Shown here: positions 25,793 to 34,004 of the stretch, one piece after another
Layout: each line of letters begins with the position of its first letter
Numbering within the stretch: position 1 is the first letter of the stretch
Source: Chitinophaga pinensis
GTDB taxonomy: Bacteria > Bacteroidota > Bacteroidia > Chitinophagales > UBA10324
DNA: 35,302 bases
Reading direction: 5' to 3'
NCBI GenBank assembly: GCA_945903305.1
Contig: CAMDOA010000022.1
Coordinates: 1 to 35,302, forward strand
The notes under the pieces: model-generated
Seen by the model: the letters and a program-made list of their open reading frames with translations, nothing else
Database searches by the model: none
Told to the model about the DNA's origin: nothing
Program-made: the position numbers and the translations under genes

Positions 25793-27892
25793 TCAGAAAA
25801 ACTGCAACCCTGCTGTCCATCCAATCCAGCCATTAACTCCGGTGGTGCCGCCACCATGTGCGTTATACAAGTGAGATTTTACTGCGGAATTATAGGAGTC
25901 GTGAAGCACTTCCACATTAAAACATGGCCCTGCATACAAGCCAATTCCTTTTGTGATTTGCCAGCCCGGAAGAATGCGCAATTGATTCACCATGTTTATT
26001 CCGGTGCTCCAATCTTTGAAATCCTTGTAATGAACATTCCACGCGAGTGCTTCAATGTTGGTGAAGAATTTTTTGCTGATATCAATGTGTGTTCCGATTC
26101 CATAACCAAATGAATATCGGTTTCCATCTGCAGTATTTGGTGAAACACCAATTGAAAAAATATTATAAAATGCTTTCGAACCCAACCGCACACTTGCATT
26201 GATGTTGCTGAAATCAGTATTGAAAACATCCACATGAAACAATCCGTTTCTTGAAATAGAAATCAATCCGATGGGAACTCCTTTGAGTGAATCAGAAATA
26301 TTGATGAGCCCGATTTGCATTCCGGCCACTTTCACTCCCACATTTATTAATCCGATTTGGAAACCATTTAATTTATTGGCCATATTTAAAATTCCTGAAA
26401 TTTGTGAGCCATTCATTTTTCCCAATGAAAGATTGGCAATTCCTCCAATCTGTGTTCCGTTCACACTGTGCGATGTGGTAGAAACATTTGCGATGCCTCC
26501 AATCTGAGCACCGTTAATGGAATCGAGTGCATAATTCACAAGACCTCCTATTTGTGTACCATCAACCGAACCCAGTGATGTATTTACGAGTCCACCAATT
26601 TGTACACCATTCACATTGCGCGCGTGATTCACCAATCCGCCGAGTTGCAATCCATTTGCATTTCCGAAAACCACATTGGTGAGTCCGGCAATTTGTAACC
26701 CGTTCATATTTTTCCGATCGATGTTCACCAGGCCGCCGAGTTCAAAACCATTTACTCCGCCGTTGTAACCGCTGAGAATATTGAATGAAAAAACATTTGA
26801 ATACTTACCGGAAATAATTCCATTCGATCCAATCGGATACAGAAATGAAACCTGTGCTGCCCGATTCTGAATACTCACAGTGTCATGAGTTGATTGTCGT
26901 TTGTTGTGATACTTACTTGCAAAAACACCGTTGAGTTTTGCGCGCATCCATTGATAAGATGCTTTAGACTCATCAGAAATATTTTTCGAAATGTCATCCA
27001 CTTTATTTGCCATTTCAGAATTTAATAATTGCAATTTCTTTTTTGCTGAATCATCTGTTTCAGAAATAGTTTGTGAAACAGAATCAGCTGACTCAGGAAT
27101 TAAAACCGGAGTTGTTTGCGAACTCTTTTGATTGTTGTCAATTGAAATTTCATTTGGAATATTTTCTGATTGAACAGTTTTAGTTTCTTCTATCATTTTT
27201 CCAATTCCTCCAATGAGAATCTCAAAAGATTTATTTTCAAAATTATTATTTGAAGCAACTGAATTTCCTGTTTCAATTTTTACTGAATCAGAAATTATTT
27301 TTTCCATTTCGGTTTGAATAACTGAAGAGTTTGAATTCAATTCATCCTTCTTTGAATTAGATTTTGAACTGTTATTTGGAATAATTTCAGTTGAATTTTT
27401 TTTCAAATTATTGCTCGAAGCCTTTTTATTTTTTGGATCAGAAATTATTTTTTCATTGGAAATGCTGCTTATCTGTTTTGAAGAATAAATAATTTCGATA
27501 CCCGTTTTATTTACTTCAACAGAATTTATTTTTTCAGCATCAGTATTCTCTTCAACATTTTTATTTGAAGAAATTGAATTGATGTCAGAATTATTTCTAT
27601 TCTCAGATTGAACAGTGGTAATGTTTTCTATCTGACTTTTGCTCGTTTCAGCCAGTTGATTTTTAACTGAATTGTTTTGATTAAAAAATATGGTAGTAAC
27701 TATCGCTGTAATGATTATTCCGCTCATGATTCCTGTTGTGTAAATGAAGTATCGGTTATGTGTTAATCGGTATTGCAATGATGGTTTTGGAGCTGCAACA
27801 AAAGCTGTCATCAGCGAATCGAAGTTTTTGAACGAATTGATTTGCGCTTCGCTCAAAGGTTTTTGGTGAAATTTGAATTTTATCTTCGTCAT
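25793..27892 (-). CDS. Dual membrane-spanning anti-sigma factor (Dma-like) with LA_2272-type repeats
   Basis: This 699-residue protein has four parts. Residues 1-48 are a short charged helical segment in the place of an anti-sigma domain. Residues 49-70 form a single membrane helix (IYTTGIMSGIIITAIVTTIF). Residues about 71-325 are a low-complexity linker rich in Ser, Asn, Lys, Ile and Glu, able to cross the periplasm. Residues about 370-570 contain about eleven NG-Q-IGGL-N repeats (NGVQIGGLVN, NGTQIGGIAN and variants) of the LA_2272 surface-repeat type. The end (about 570-699) is strand-rich and finishes WTAGLQFF, like an outer-membrane barrel. There is no signal peptide, as expected for a cytoplasmic N-terminus. 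It starts one base after the stop of the ECF sigma gene. I infer that it holds the sigma factor inactive and senses the outer membrane. Confidence 0.75.
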   Translation of the reverse strand: MTKIKFKFHQKPLSEAQINSFKNFDSLMTAFVAAPKPSLQYRLTHNRYFIYTTGIMSGIIITAIVTTIFFNQNNSVKNQLAETSKSQIENITTVQSENRNNSDINSISSNKNVEENTDAEKINSVEVNKTGIEIIYSSKQISSISNEKIISDPKNKKASSNNLKKNSTEIIPNNSSKSNSKKDELNSNSSVIQTEMEKIISDSVKIETGNSVASNNNFENKSFEILIGGIGKMIEETKTVQSENIPNEISIDNNQKSSQTTPVLIPESADSVSQTISETDDSAKKKLQLLNSEMANKVDDISKNISDESKASYQWMRAKLNGVFASKYHNKRQSTHDTVSIQNRAAQVSFLYPIGSNGIISGKYSNVFSFNILSGYNGGVNGFELGGLVNIDRKNMNGLQIAGLTNVVFGNANGLQLGGLVNHARNVNGVQIGGLVNTSLGSVDGTQIGGLVNYALDSINGAQIGGIANVSTTSHSVNGTQIGGIANLSLGKMNGSQISGILNMANKLNGFQIGLINVGVKVAGMQIGLINISDSLKGVPIGLISISRNGLFHVDVFNTDFSNINASVRLGSKAFYNIFSIGVSPNTADGNRYSFGYGIGTHIDISKKFFTNIEALAWNVHYKDFKDWSTGINMVNQLRILPGWQITKGIGLYAGPCFNVEVLHDSYNSAVKSHLYNAHGGGTTGVNGWIGWTAGLQFF

Positions 27893-27893
27893 G

Positions 27894-28445
27894 TTACGCT
27901 GCTTTTACTTGGGTGGATAATTGCTTGCGCAGCCGTTCCAATATGCGGTGCACTTTTACTTTCGCGTTGTTCTCTGTTAGTCCTTTTATCTCTGCCACTT
28001 CAGCGAAACTTCTTTTTTCGAAATACCGCATTTCTATCAGTTCGAGTTCTTCTGCGTTTAATTTTTTAATGGCTTGCATGGCAGCTTCTCTTCTTTCCTG
28101 AATCAGGTGCGAATCATTTTCATCCAGAATATCATTAAGGTCAGTGAGTTCCATACTCACAGTGCGTTCCTTTTTCCGGTCTCTGTAATATTGATTTACT
28201 TCATTGCTGGCAATTCGAATCAGCCACGCACCAAACGGAACTCCGCGGTCTTCATAATATTTCAAATGCTGCATTGCTTTCAGAAAAACCTGCTGCGCAA
28301 AATCTGCTGCATGGTGTTCATCATCAAGTCGGCGGTAGATGAACAGATATACATCCTTAAAATATTTTTCGTAGAGCGCACGAAAGTGCTGCGGATTTTT
28401 TTTTGCCGCCTCAATTAATTCGCTCTCGTTGTTAGTTATTGCCAC
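27894..28445 (-). CDS. ECF-family RNA polymerase sigma factor
   Basis: This 183-residue protein directs RNA polymerase to a special promoter set. Region 2 spans about residues 20-92, with YEKYFKDVYLFIYRRL, AQQVFLKAMQHL and the -10-reading segment WLIRIASNEVNQYYRDRKK. Region 4 spans about 122-176, with the helix-turn-helix EMRYFEKRSFAEVAEIKGLT and NNAKVKVHRILERLRK. There is no region 1.1 or 3 and no C-terminal extension. It lies between a DUF2807 lipoprotein gene (39-base gap) and the anti-sigma-like gene (1-base gap), an arrangement that usually means co-transcription and autoregulation. Group assignment (ECF21-like) is an inference from the partner gene. Confidence 0.92.
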   Translation of the reverse strand: MAITNNESELIEAAKKNPQHFRALYEKYFKDVYLFIYRRLDDEHHAADFAQQVFLKAMQHLKYYEDRGVPFGAWLIRIASNEVNQYYRDRKKERTVSMELTDLNDILDENDSHLIQERREAAMQAIKKLNAEELELIEMRYFEKRSFAEVAEIKGLTENNAKVKVHRILERLRKQLSTQVKAA

Positions 28446-28484
28446 AGATTCTTAGATTCTTTGCTATCGTAAATTTATCAATCA

Positions 28485-29267
28485 CTAGTTTACATGAATC
28501 AGATTTCCACTTCCATTCATTTGCGAGTTGATGGTTGGGTTTCCTTTGTAATACAAATCACCGCTTCCACTGACTGTTATATCTAAATTATCGGCAACAT
28601 TTATTTCAGTTGCTCCGCTTCCGCTTACAGTAATTTCAGCTGTGAGCGAAGACAAATCAAACGAATGAATATCGCCTGAGCCATTGATTGTAAATTTTTC
28701 TGATGAAGTTTTACCTTTAACAGTAATATTTCCGGAGCCGCTTATTTTCCCGGTGAGCGAATTACAAACCGCAATCATTTTCATGCTGCCCGAACCGCTG
28801 ATATTTGATGTAACAGAATTGGCGATTAAACTATCCTGCAATTCAATATCACCTGAGCCACTCACATTTAAATCAAAATCCGTTGCTTCAATTTTTGACG
28901 ACACAATTAAATTTCCGGAGCCGCTCAAATCAATTCCATTCAATGATGGAGTGGTGATATAAATTTTTATTGGCTCATGATTTTTCAGGCAATGCTTATT
29001 ATAAATTTTCAAAGAGTTACCATTCAATTCGGTTTGCATGTCATCAATAATATTTTGTTGCGCTTCAATTTTCATTGAGTAGAAAGTATCCACCGTAATG
29101 TAAACTGTTCCTTCAGTTTGAAATTCAATTCGCGAATAGCTGCTCACATCGCGGGTTTGTGTTTGCACACTGCCTTTTCCCTTGATGCATGGAAAATTTT
29201 CGCGGCGACAGGAAGTGGTTACAATGACTAAAATCAGGAGAGAGTAAATAGAAATTATCCGTTTCAT
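28485..29267 (-). CDS. DUF2807 (head-GIN domain) lipoprotein
   Basis: This 260-residue protein has a lipoprotein signal with the lipidated cysteine at position 20 (ILVIVTTSC). The body is a DUF2807 beta-helix, annotated as the putative auto-transporter adhesin head-GIN domain. It carries eight or so regularly spaced SGSG or NGSG turns (DLSGSGNLIV, NVSGSGDIEL, NISGSGSMKM, KISGSGNITV, TVSGSGATEI, TVSGSGDLYY). The domain is found in envelope proteins across Bacteroidota and its ligand is unknown. It is the first gene of a likely operon with the sigma and anti-sigma genes, and is preceded by the TGTAAC-N13-TGCATT element. It may therefore be an output or a sensor part of that envelope response. 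Confidence 0.87.
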   Translation of the reverse strand: MKRIISIYSLLILVIVTTSCRRENFPCIKGKGSVQTQTRDVSSYSRIEFQTEGTVYITVDTFYSMKIEAQQNIIDDMQTELNGNSLKIYNKHCLKNHEPIKIYITTPSLNGIDLSGSGNLIVSSKIEATDFDLNVSGSGDIELQDSLIANSVTSNISGSGSMKMIAVCNSLTGKISGSGNITVKGKTSSEKFTINGSGDIHSFDLSSLTAEITVSGSGATEINVADNLDITVSGSGDLYYKGNPTINSQMNGSGNLIHVN

Positions 29268-29289
29268 TTTAAAAGTTGTTTATACTATA

Positions 29290-29314
29290 AATGCAAAAGG
29301 ACGAAAAAGTTACA
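29290..29314 (-). promoter_or_regulatory. Candidate ECF promoter before the DUF2807-sigma-antisigma operon
   Basis: On the minus strand TGTAAC (29314-29309) is followed after 13 bases by TGCATT (29295-29290), 41 bases ahead of the DUF2807 start. The same element with the same spacing precedes the TonB receptor gene. TGTAAC fits the -35 style of many ECF promoters. Confidence 0.5.
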
Positions 29315-29356
29315 GGCAAAAGAAAAAATAATTTTTTTATGTTCATTTTTCAGAAA

Positions 29357-31714
29357 TTAAAATTCCACTTTATAACTCAGAACAGGAATGATTGTCATTT
29401 GGTAGTTTGTAACAAGTTTCTGCTTTCTTGGATCAAAAGACTGTCCGAAAACATTTTTACGATTTGTTGCATTTTGAATGTCTAACGAATAAATACTTGT
29501 ATGCTTTGGTTTGTTTCGTTTTATACAAATTGAACCGTCAATGCGAAAATAAGCAGGGTTTTGTTTACTAAAAGCATTATTGCTTATTTCTACAGTTTGG
29601 TTAGATGCAATGGAAGCAGATAAATCAATTGGAGTGTAACGATATCCTCCTGAATAAAGAACTTTGGTGTTCAAACCAAGAATAGTTGCTTCTGAATTTT
29701 TTGACACCACAAATTCTTTACCTGCAGTAAAACTTCCTGCAATGTTTCCGTTGTACCGAGTATTGCGCTCCACTCCATCCGAACCTATGTATTTCGATTC
29801 ATACAATGACAATGAAAGAAGGTAGTAAAATCGATTCGATAAAAATTTTTCCAGAGTGAGTTCAACACCTCTATTGGTACCAGTTCCTTTACTAATGAGT
29901 TTATCAGCAATAAATCCTTCCGACTGATTTAGCATGGAGAACGAAGTTGCTGAATCTTGGCTGACCGGAACATCAAATAACCACTGATAATAAAATTCAG
30001 TTTTGATTCTGAGGTTTTTACTAAGCAGATAATTATATGATAAAACCAGGTGATGCGCCTTTGTAAATTTTATATCACGGTTCGGATAAAATTTCATACC
30101 CATAGGATCAATAGCCTGAGCAAAATATAAACCGATTGGTTGCTGCTGACTATGTAAACCATATCCGATACTGATGCTTTGCTTTTCACCGATATCATAA
30201 TTCATCGAGGCGCGTGGTTCAAGTGAATATGTATTGTTCAGCCAAAAATACATTGCATGCAACCCGGCATTCGCTGAAAATTTATTGCTGAAATGATACT
30301 TTACCTGAGCAAAAATCTGTGAATCATAAGACTCACCGCTCCCGTCAACCTCCGTAATTAATTCTTCACCGGGAACGGGACTGCGCTCACTTTTCAATTT
30401 AAAACTGCTTCGTGTTTGCGAGACTCCTGTTCGTAACAAAAATTTTGAATTGAATTTATAATTGAGAACCGATGACACTGATTGCTTAATGAGTTGAAAT
30501 GATTCAACATCTGTTTTAACGAGGTTTAACTCATCATCAGTGTAATTTTCGTTATACCCTTTACCTTCTCCTGATATTGAAATTGAGGTGCGCAAGTATG
30601 CTTTTGAATTGAAAATATAGGAATGAGTAAAACCTGAAACACCTGTGTTAGAAAAAAATGTGCTGCCGAGACGATCATAAAAATGCGCCCATTCTGTCGT
30701 GTCTTTGATTGCTTTGAAATCTTGCGCACTCAATCCTCCAATACCGAATAAACTGAAGTATCCAGATTTTTTTGTAGGAAGAAAAACATTGAATGATAAG
30801 TCCTGATATGTTGTAATCCCGCCAAGATTGATAAGTCCGGTTCCATTTAAAATACCAAGAGTAGAGTATCGATAATTAACTAGATATGATCCTTTATAGT
30901 TTTTTTTGAAGGGACCTTCAGCAGCAAAACTTAAACCCAGCACACTTGCCTGAGCCGTGAATTCCATTTTTTCATTGTTTCCTTTTCTCAGTTTTAAATC
31001 AAAAACACCGGAGAGTGCATTTCCATATTCAGCAGCAAATGCGCCGCTGATAAAATCAGAATTGGAAAGTAACTGCGCGTTCAGAATTGAAACACCTCCA
31101 CCAGATGTTCCAACACTCGAAAAGTGATTTAGATTTGGAATATCAATTCCTTCCATGCGCCACAATAAGCCGTTTGGCGAATTGCCCCGAATAGAAATTT
31201 TATTATTTCCATCATCAGTTGAAACTACGCCTGCAAATGAGGTGACCATTCTACCAGGATCATTTACTGCTGCAGCATATCGTTGTGTTTCTTCCACCGA
31301 AAAAGTGCGTGCACTCACATTCGAAAGTTCATTGAGTGGTTGGTCTTTTCGTTTATCGGCTGTTACAATAATTTCCTTTCCTTCAATAAAATTTTCTTCC
31401 AACTCAATGGTCAGCACGGTTTCTTTTCCCGAGTTGATTTGCACATTTGGAATATCCAGCGGCTTGTATCCAATATAAGAGACTCGAACAGTGTAAGTTC
31501 CAACAAGCACATTATCAATTCTGAAATTTCCATTTACATCAGTCACAGTTCCCATCATGGGTGAAGTGGATGGCAGTGTGACAGTTGCGCCAATCAATTC
31601 ATTCTTAACATTCTTGTCAATTACAGCCCCTCTAATAACCTGTGAAAGGTTTTGGGCCTGTGCAATAAGTGTTATTTGTAAAATAATTAATATCAGAAAC
31701 AATCTCTTTTTCAT
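29357..31714 (-). CDS. TonB-dependent receptor with carboxypeptidase-regulatory-like domain
   Basis: This 785-residue outer-membrane protein starts with a signal peptide (MKKRLFLILIILQITLIAQA). It has a carboxypeptidase-regulatory-like domain (about 22-110, with VIRGAVIDKNVKNELIGATV and DVNGNFRIDNVLVGTYTVRV), then a plug domain with ISIRGNSPNGLLWRMEGIDI and a long barrel ending VLSYKVEF. The plug lacks the GYGS-style strings of siderophore receptors, and there is no SusD neighbour. Receptors of this build are numerous in Bacteroidota and are often controlled by ECF sigma factors. It lies 89 bases upstream of the DUF2807-sigma-antisigma operon in the same direction and has the same promoter-like element, so it is probably part of that regulon. 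Its substrate is unknown. Confidence 0.9.
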   Translation of the reverse strand: MKKRLFLILIILQITLIAQAQNLSQVIRGAVIDKNVKNELIGATVTLPSTSPMMGTVTDVNGNFRIDNVLVGTYTVRVSYIGYKPLDIPNVQINSGKETVLTIELEENFIEGKEIIVTADKRKDQPLNELSNVSARTFSVEETQRYAAAVNDPGRMVTSFAGVVSTDDGNNKISIRGNSPNGLLWRMEGIDIPNLNHFSSVGTSGGGVSILNAQLLSNSDFISGAFAAEYGNALSGVFDLKLRKGNNEKMEFTAQASVLGLSFAAEGPFKKNYKGSYLVNYRYSTLGILNGTGLINLGGITTYQDLSFNVFLPTKKSGYFSLFGIGGLSAQDFKAIKDTTEWAHFYDRLGSTFFSNTGVSGFTHSYIFNSKAYLRTSISISGEGKGYNENYTDDELNLVKTDVESFQLIKQSVSSVLNYKFNSKFLLRTGVSQTRSSFKLKSERSPVPGEELITEVDGSGESYDSQIFAQVKYHFSNKFSANAGLHAMYFWLNNTYSLEPRASMNYDIGEKQSISIGYGLHSQQQPIGLYFAQAIDPMGMKFYPNRDIKFTKAHHLVLSYNYLLSKNLRIKTEFYYQWLFDVPVSQDSATSFSMLNQSEGFIADKLISKGTGTNRGVELTLEKFLSNRFYYLLSLSLYESKYIGSDGVERNTRYNGNIAGSFTAGKEFVVSKNSEATILGLNTKVLYSGGYRYTPIDLSASIASNQTVEISNNAFSKQNPAYFRIDGSICIKRNKPKHTSIYSLDIQNATNRKNVFGQSFDPRKQKLVTNYQMTIIPVLSYKVEF

Positions 31715-31732
31715 AGAAACATTTTATTAGAG

Positions 31733-31757
31733 AATGCAGAAACGGAAAAAGGTTACA
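31733..31757 (-). promoter_or_regulatory. Candidate ECF promoter before the TonB receptor
   Basis: On the minus strand TGTAAC (31757-31752) is followed after 13 bases by TGCATT (31738-31733), 37 bases between TGTAAC and the receptor ATG. Both halves and the spacing equal the element at 29290-29314, and the spacers share a T-rich run followed by C and G. Confidence 0.5.
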
Positions 31758-31796
31758 GATAAAAAAATATTATTTTCTGTCGTTTCAATAATCATC

Positions 31797-31802
31797 TGTA
31801 AC
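31797..31802 (+). promoter_or_regulatory. Third TGTAAC motif, before the T9SS cargo gene
   Basis: TGTAAC lies 27 bases before the likely start of the plus-strand gene, divergent from the receptor's element. The TGCATT half is absent, so assignment to the same regulon is weaker. Confidence 0.3.
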
Positions 31803-31829
31803 TTCCCTTCTCATAAAAAAGAAAATGTT

Positions 31830-32816
31830 ATGAAAAAGATTTTCTTCATTTTAATTTTCAGTTCCAATCTATTTTGTTTTGTGAATTCATCCCATTCACA
31901 AAACCTGGTTCCGAATTATTCATTCGAAGTAACTGACACTTGTCCGTATGGAGTTTCAGAAATTAATTCTGCCAATCAATGGTTTCGTGCCAATGCAGCC
32001 ACACCTGATTATTTTGACTCATGTTCCTTTTCTGCATTATCAGATGTGCCTGATAATTTTTTCGGGTGGCAGCAAGGGAAAACAGGTGGAGCATATGCAG
32101 GATTTTATGCTTTCTATTATTACCCCGGTTATCGTGAATATGCGGAAGTGCAACTTACTTCTCCACTTGCTGCAGGCACGAAGTACTACTTGAGTTTTTA
32201 TGTTTCGCTTGCCGATAGTTCTGTTTTTGCCACCGATGATTTCGGAATGTATCTCTCTGTTGATAGTTTATACAGCATCTGGACAAGCAATTTTCCGGTG
32301 ACTCCGCAACTCGAAAATCCGGAAGGCACATTTGTAACCGATACTTTGAACTGGACGAGAATAGCAGGAGAATACATTGCTGTTGGTGGTGAAAAATTTC
32401 TGACTCTCGGAAATTTTAAAGATGGTACTACAACAGATTCATTGCGAGTGCGGCCGGTAAATATTTCTTCGGCCGCGCCGCAATACATTCATGCTTATTA
32501 TTATGTTGATGATGTTTGTGTATCATCGAATCCTGTTGAATGCGGGTTTCCTTCTTTGGTGAATGAAATTTTCAGTTCAGTTTTAAATCTGAAAAATGTT
32601 GGTGGCAATATTTATTCATTTCAAATTCCTGATGGAGTGAATATTGATTTTCAAATTTCCGGAGTTAATGCTTTGGGAGAAAAATGTGCGTTGAAAATTA
32701 TTTCACAGAATAAAAATGAAATTCAATTCAAACTGAATTCGACGGCAACAGGAATTTATTTTGTTGAATTGATTTCGGGAGGAAAAAAGTATTCGGGTAA
32801 AATATTTGTTGAATAA
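31830..32816 (+). CDS. Secreted protein with probable T9SS C-terminal sorting domain
   Basis: This 328-residue protein has a signal peptide (MKKIFFILIFSSNLFCFVNS, cleaved near HSQ). Residues 25-240 form a beta-rich domain starting NLVPNYSFEVTDTCP, of the type often found at the N-terminus of Bacteroidota surface proteins and resembling galactose-binding-like folds. The last 75 residues look like a type A sorting domain for type IX secretion: a beta-sandwich with LGEKCALKII, IQFKLNSTATGIYFVELISG and the terminal GKIFVE. It would be exported across the outer membrane and anchored or released. The reading frame is open 32 codons further upstream (ATG at 31734), but the signal peptide begins at 31830. 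The function is unknown; it is divergent from the TonB receptor. Confidence 0.82.
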   Translation: MKKIFFILIFSSNLFCFVNSSHSQNLVPNYSFEVTDTCPYGVSEINSANQWFRANAATPDYFDSCSFSALSDVPDNFFGWQQGKTGGAYAGFYAFYYYPGYREYAEVQLTSPLAAGTKYYLSFYVSLADSSVFATDDFGMYLSVDSLYSIWTSNFPVTPQLENPEGTFVTDTLNWTRIAGEYIAVGGEKFLTLGNFKDGTTTDSLRVRPVNISSAAPQYIHAYYYVDDVCVSSNPVECGFPSLVNEIFSSVLNLKNVGGNIYSFQIPDGVNIDFQISGVNALGEKCALKIISQNKNEIQFKLNSTATGIYFVELISGGKKYSGKIFVE

Positions 32817-32820
32817 ATTA

Positions 32821-32848
32821 TCTCTGCGTATTTCCGCCTCCGCGGTAA
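32821..32848. repeat. Dispersed GCAGAG-type repeat, copy 3 (partial)
   Basis: TCTCTGCGTATTTCCGCCTC followed by CGCGGT is a degenerate reverse-strand copy of the GCAGAG-rich half at 1717-1750. It fills the 38-base gap between two convergent genes. Confidence 0.55.
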
Positions 32849-32854
32849 AAGAAA

Positions 32855-33889
32855 CTAAACCAGATTCACTTCGGGTGAAATTGTAATTCCGAATTTATCG
32901 AGAACTGATTTTTGAATTTCCAACGCAAGCTGATACACTTCGTTTCCAGTTGCTCCACCATAATTAACTAATACCAATGCCTGTGATTTATGCGAGCCGG
33001 TGTGTCCAACCATTTTTCCTTTCCAGCCACATTGCTCAATTAACCAACCAGCAGGGATTTTATATTGCTTGATTGGGGAATTGGGAGATTGGTGGATTGG
33101 GTAGTTGGGAGCTATTGGATTTTTTGAAATAAATAAATAAAACTCCTCTTTTGTGATTACCGGATTCTTAAAAAAACTTCCGGCATTTCCCAAAACATTC
33201 GGGTCAGGTAATTTTGATGAGCGGATTTTTATTACTGCATCGCCCACTGCTTTTATGCTGAGTTCGTTTACCCGCATTTCATCCAATGTCATTTTTATAT
33301 CTCCGTAGTTGACATTGAATTTTGGAATTCTATTTAACCGAAAAGTAACTGATGAAATCAGGAACTGATTTTTGAATTTATTTTTAAAAACACTTTCTCG
33401 ATAACCGAATTCACATTCAGCATTTTTGAAATTCACCTTTTCTCCGGTAGCAATTTCAATAGCTTCCAATTTATCAAACACATCTTTTACCTCTACACCA
33501 TACGCTCCGATATTTTGCATGGGTGCTGCTCCAACTTGCCCCGGAATGAGCGAGAGATTTTCAAGTCCTGCCAGATTTTTTTCAATGCACCACAGTACAA
33601 ACTGATGCCATACTTCACCCGCTGAAGCTTTTACCCACACATAATTTTCATCTTCCTTTACTACTGAAATTCCGGTGAAAGAATTTTTCACTACAATTCC
33701 ATCAAAGTTTTTGGTGAAAAGAATATTGCTGCCGCCTCCAAGAATTAATTTTTGGTTTGATTGGAATTTCTCTTCTCTTAACAATTCACTGAAATCATTT
33801 TCTGTTTTTATCTCAGCAAAATATTTTGACGCAACTGCTATATGGAAAGTGTTGTAAGGAAGAAGTGAAATGTTCTGTTGAATATTCAT
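32855..33889 (-). CDS. murB: UDP-N-acetylenolpyruvoylglucosamine reductase
   Basis: This 344-residue FAD enzyme reduces UDP-GlcNAc-enolpyruvate to UDP-MurNAc with NADPH in peptidoglycan synthesis. It has the FAD-binding GGGSNIL (residues 51-57), IPGQVGAAPMQNIGAYG (115-131), the FGYRES motif (161-166) with the conserved Tyr and Arg, GSFFKNP (237-243) with the proton-donating serine (Ser238), and the terminal catalytic glutamate in ISPEVNLV (Glu341). It belongs to the type I group by these features. Residues 258-275 form a proline- and asparagine-rich stretch encoded by repetitive ATTGGGAGATTGG-like DNA, apparently an in-frame repeat in a surface loop. It is not adjacent to other mur genes. Confidence 0.95.
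   Translation of the reverse strand: MNIQQNISLLPYNTFHIAVASKYFAEIKTENDFSELLREEKFQSNQKLILGGGSNILFTKNFDGIVVKNSFTGISVVKEDENYVWVKASAGEVWHQFVLWCIEKNLAGLENLSLIPGQVGAAPMQNIGAYGVEVKDVFDKLEAIEIATGEKVNFKNAECEFGYRESVFKNKFKNQFLISSVTFRLNRIPKFNVNYGDIKMTLDEMRVNELSIKAVGDAVIKIRSSKLPDPNVLGNAGSFFKNPVITKEEFYLFISKNPIAPNYPIHQSPNSPIKQYKIPAGWLIEQCGWKGKMVGHTGSHKSQALVLVNYGGATGNEVYQLALEIQKSVLDKFGITISPEVNLV
33065..33118. repeat. Repetitive insertion inside murB
   Basis: The plus strand here is a chain of ATTGGGGAATTGGGAGATTGG-like units, purine- and T-rich and unlike the rest of the gene. It encodes murB residues 258-275 in frame. Confidence 0.6.
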
Positions 33890-33905
33890 GCTGAATTTGC
33901 TCTGC

Positions 33906-33998
33906 TTAATGGGACACGGATTTTAACAGATGCAACTGATTATGACGGATAATAAAATAAGTGGTTATCCGTAGCATCCGTGCTAATCCGTGCCCTAA
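33906..33998. repeat. Dispersed ATCCGTG-type imperfect palindrome
   Basis: GGGACACGGATT (33911-33922) and AATCCGTGCCC (33985-33995) are inverted copies differing by one inserted base. Between them ACGGATAA and TTATCCGT pair again, as does a further ATCCGTG copy. The element fills most of the gap between metG and murB. Confidence 0.75.
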
Positions 33999-34004
33999 TT
34001 TGTA

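Noticed and set aside
31734-31829. Longer N-terminus of the T9SS cargo protein
   Set aside because: The added 32 residues precede a complete signal peptide and overlap the promoter-like elements.
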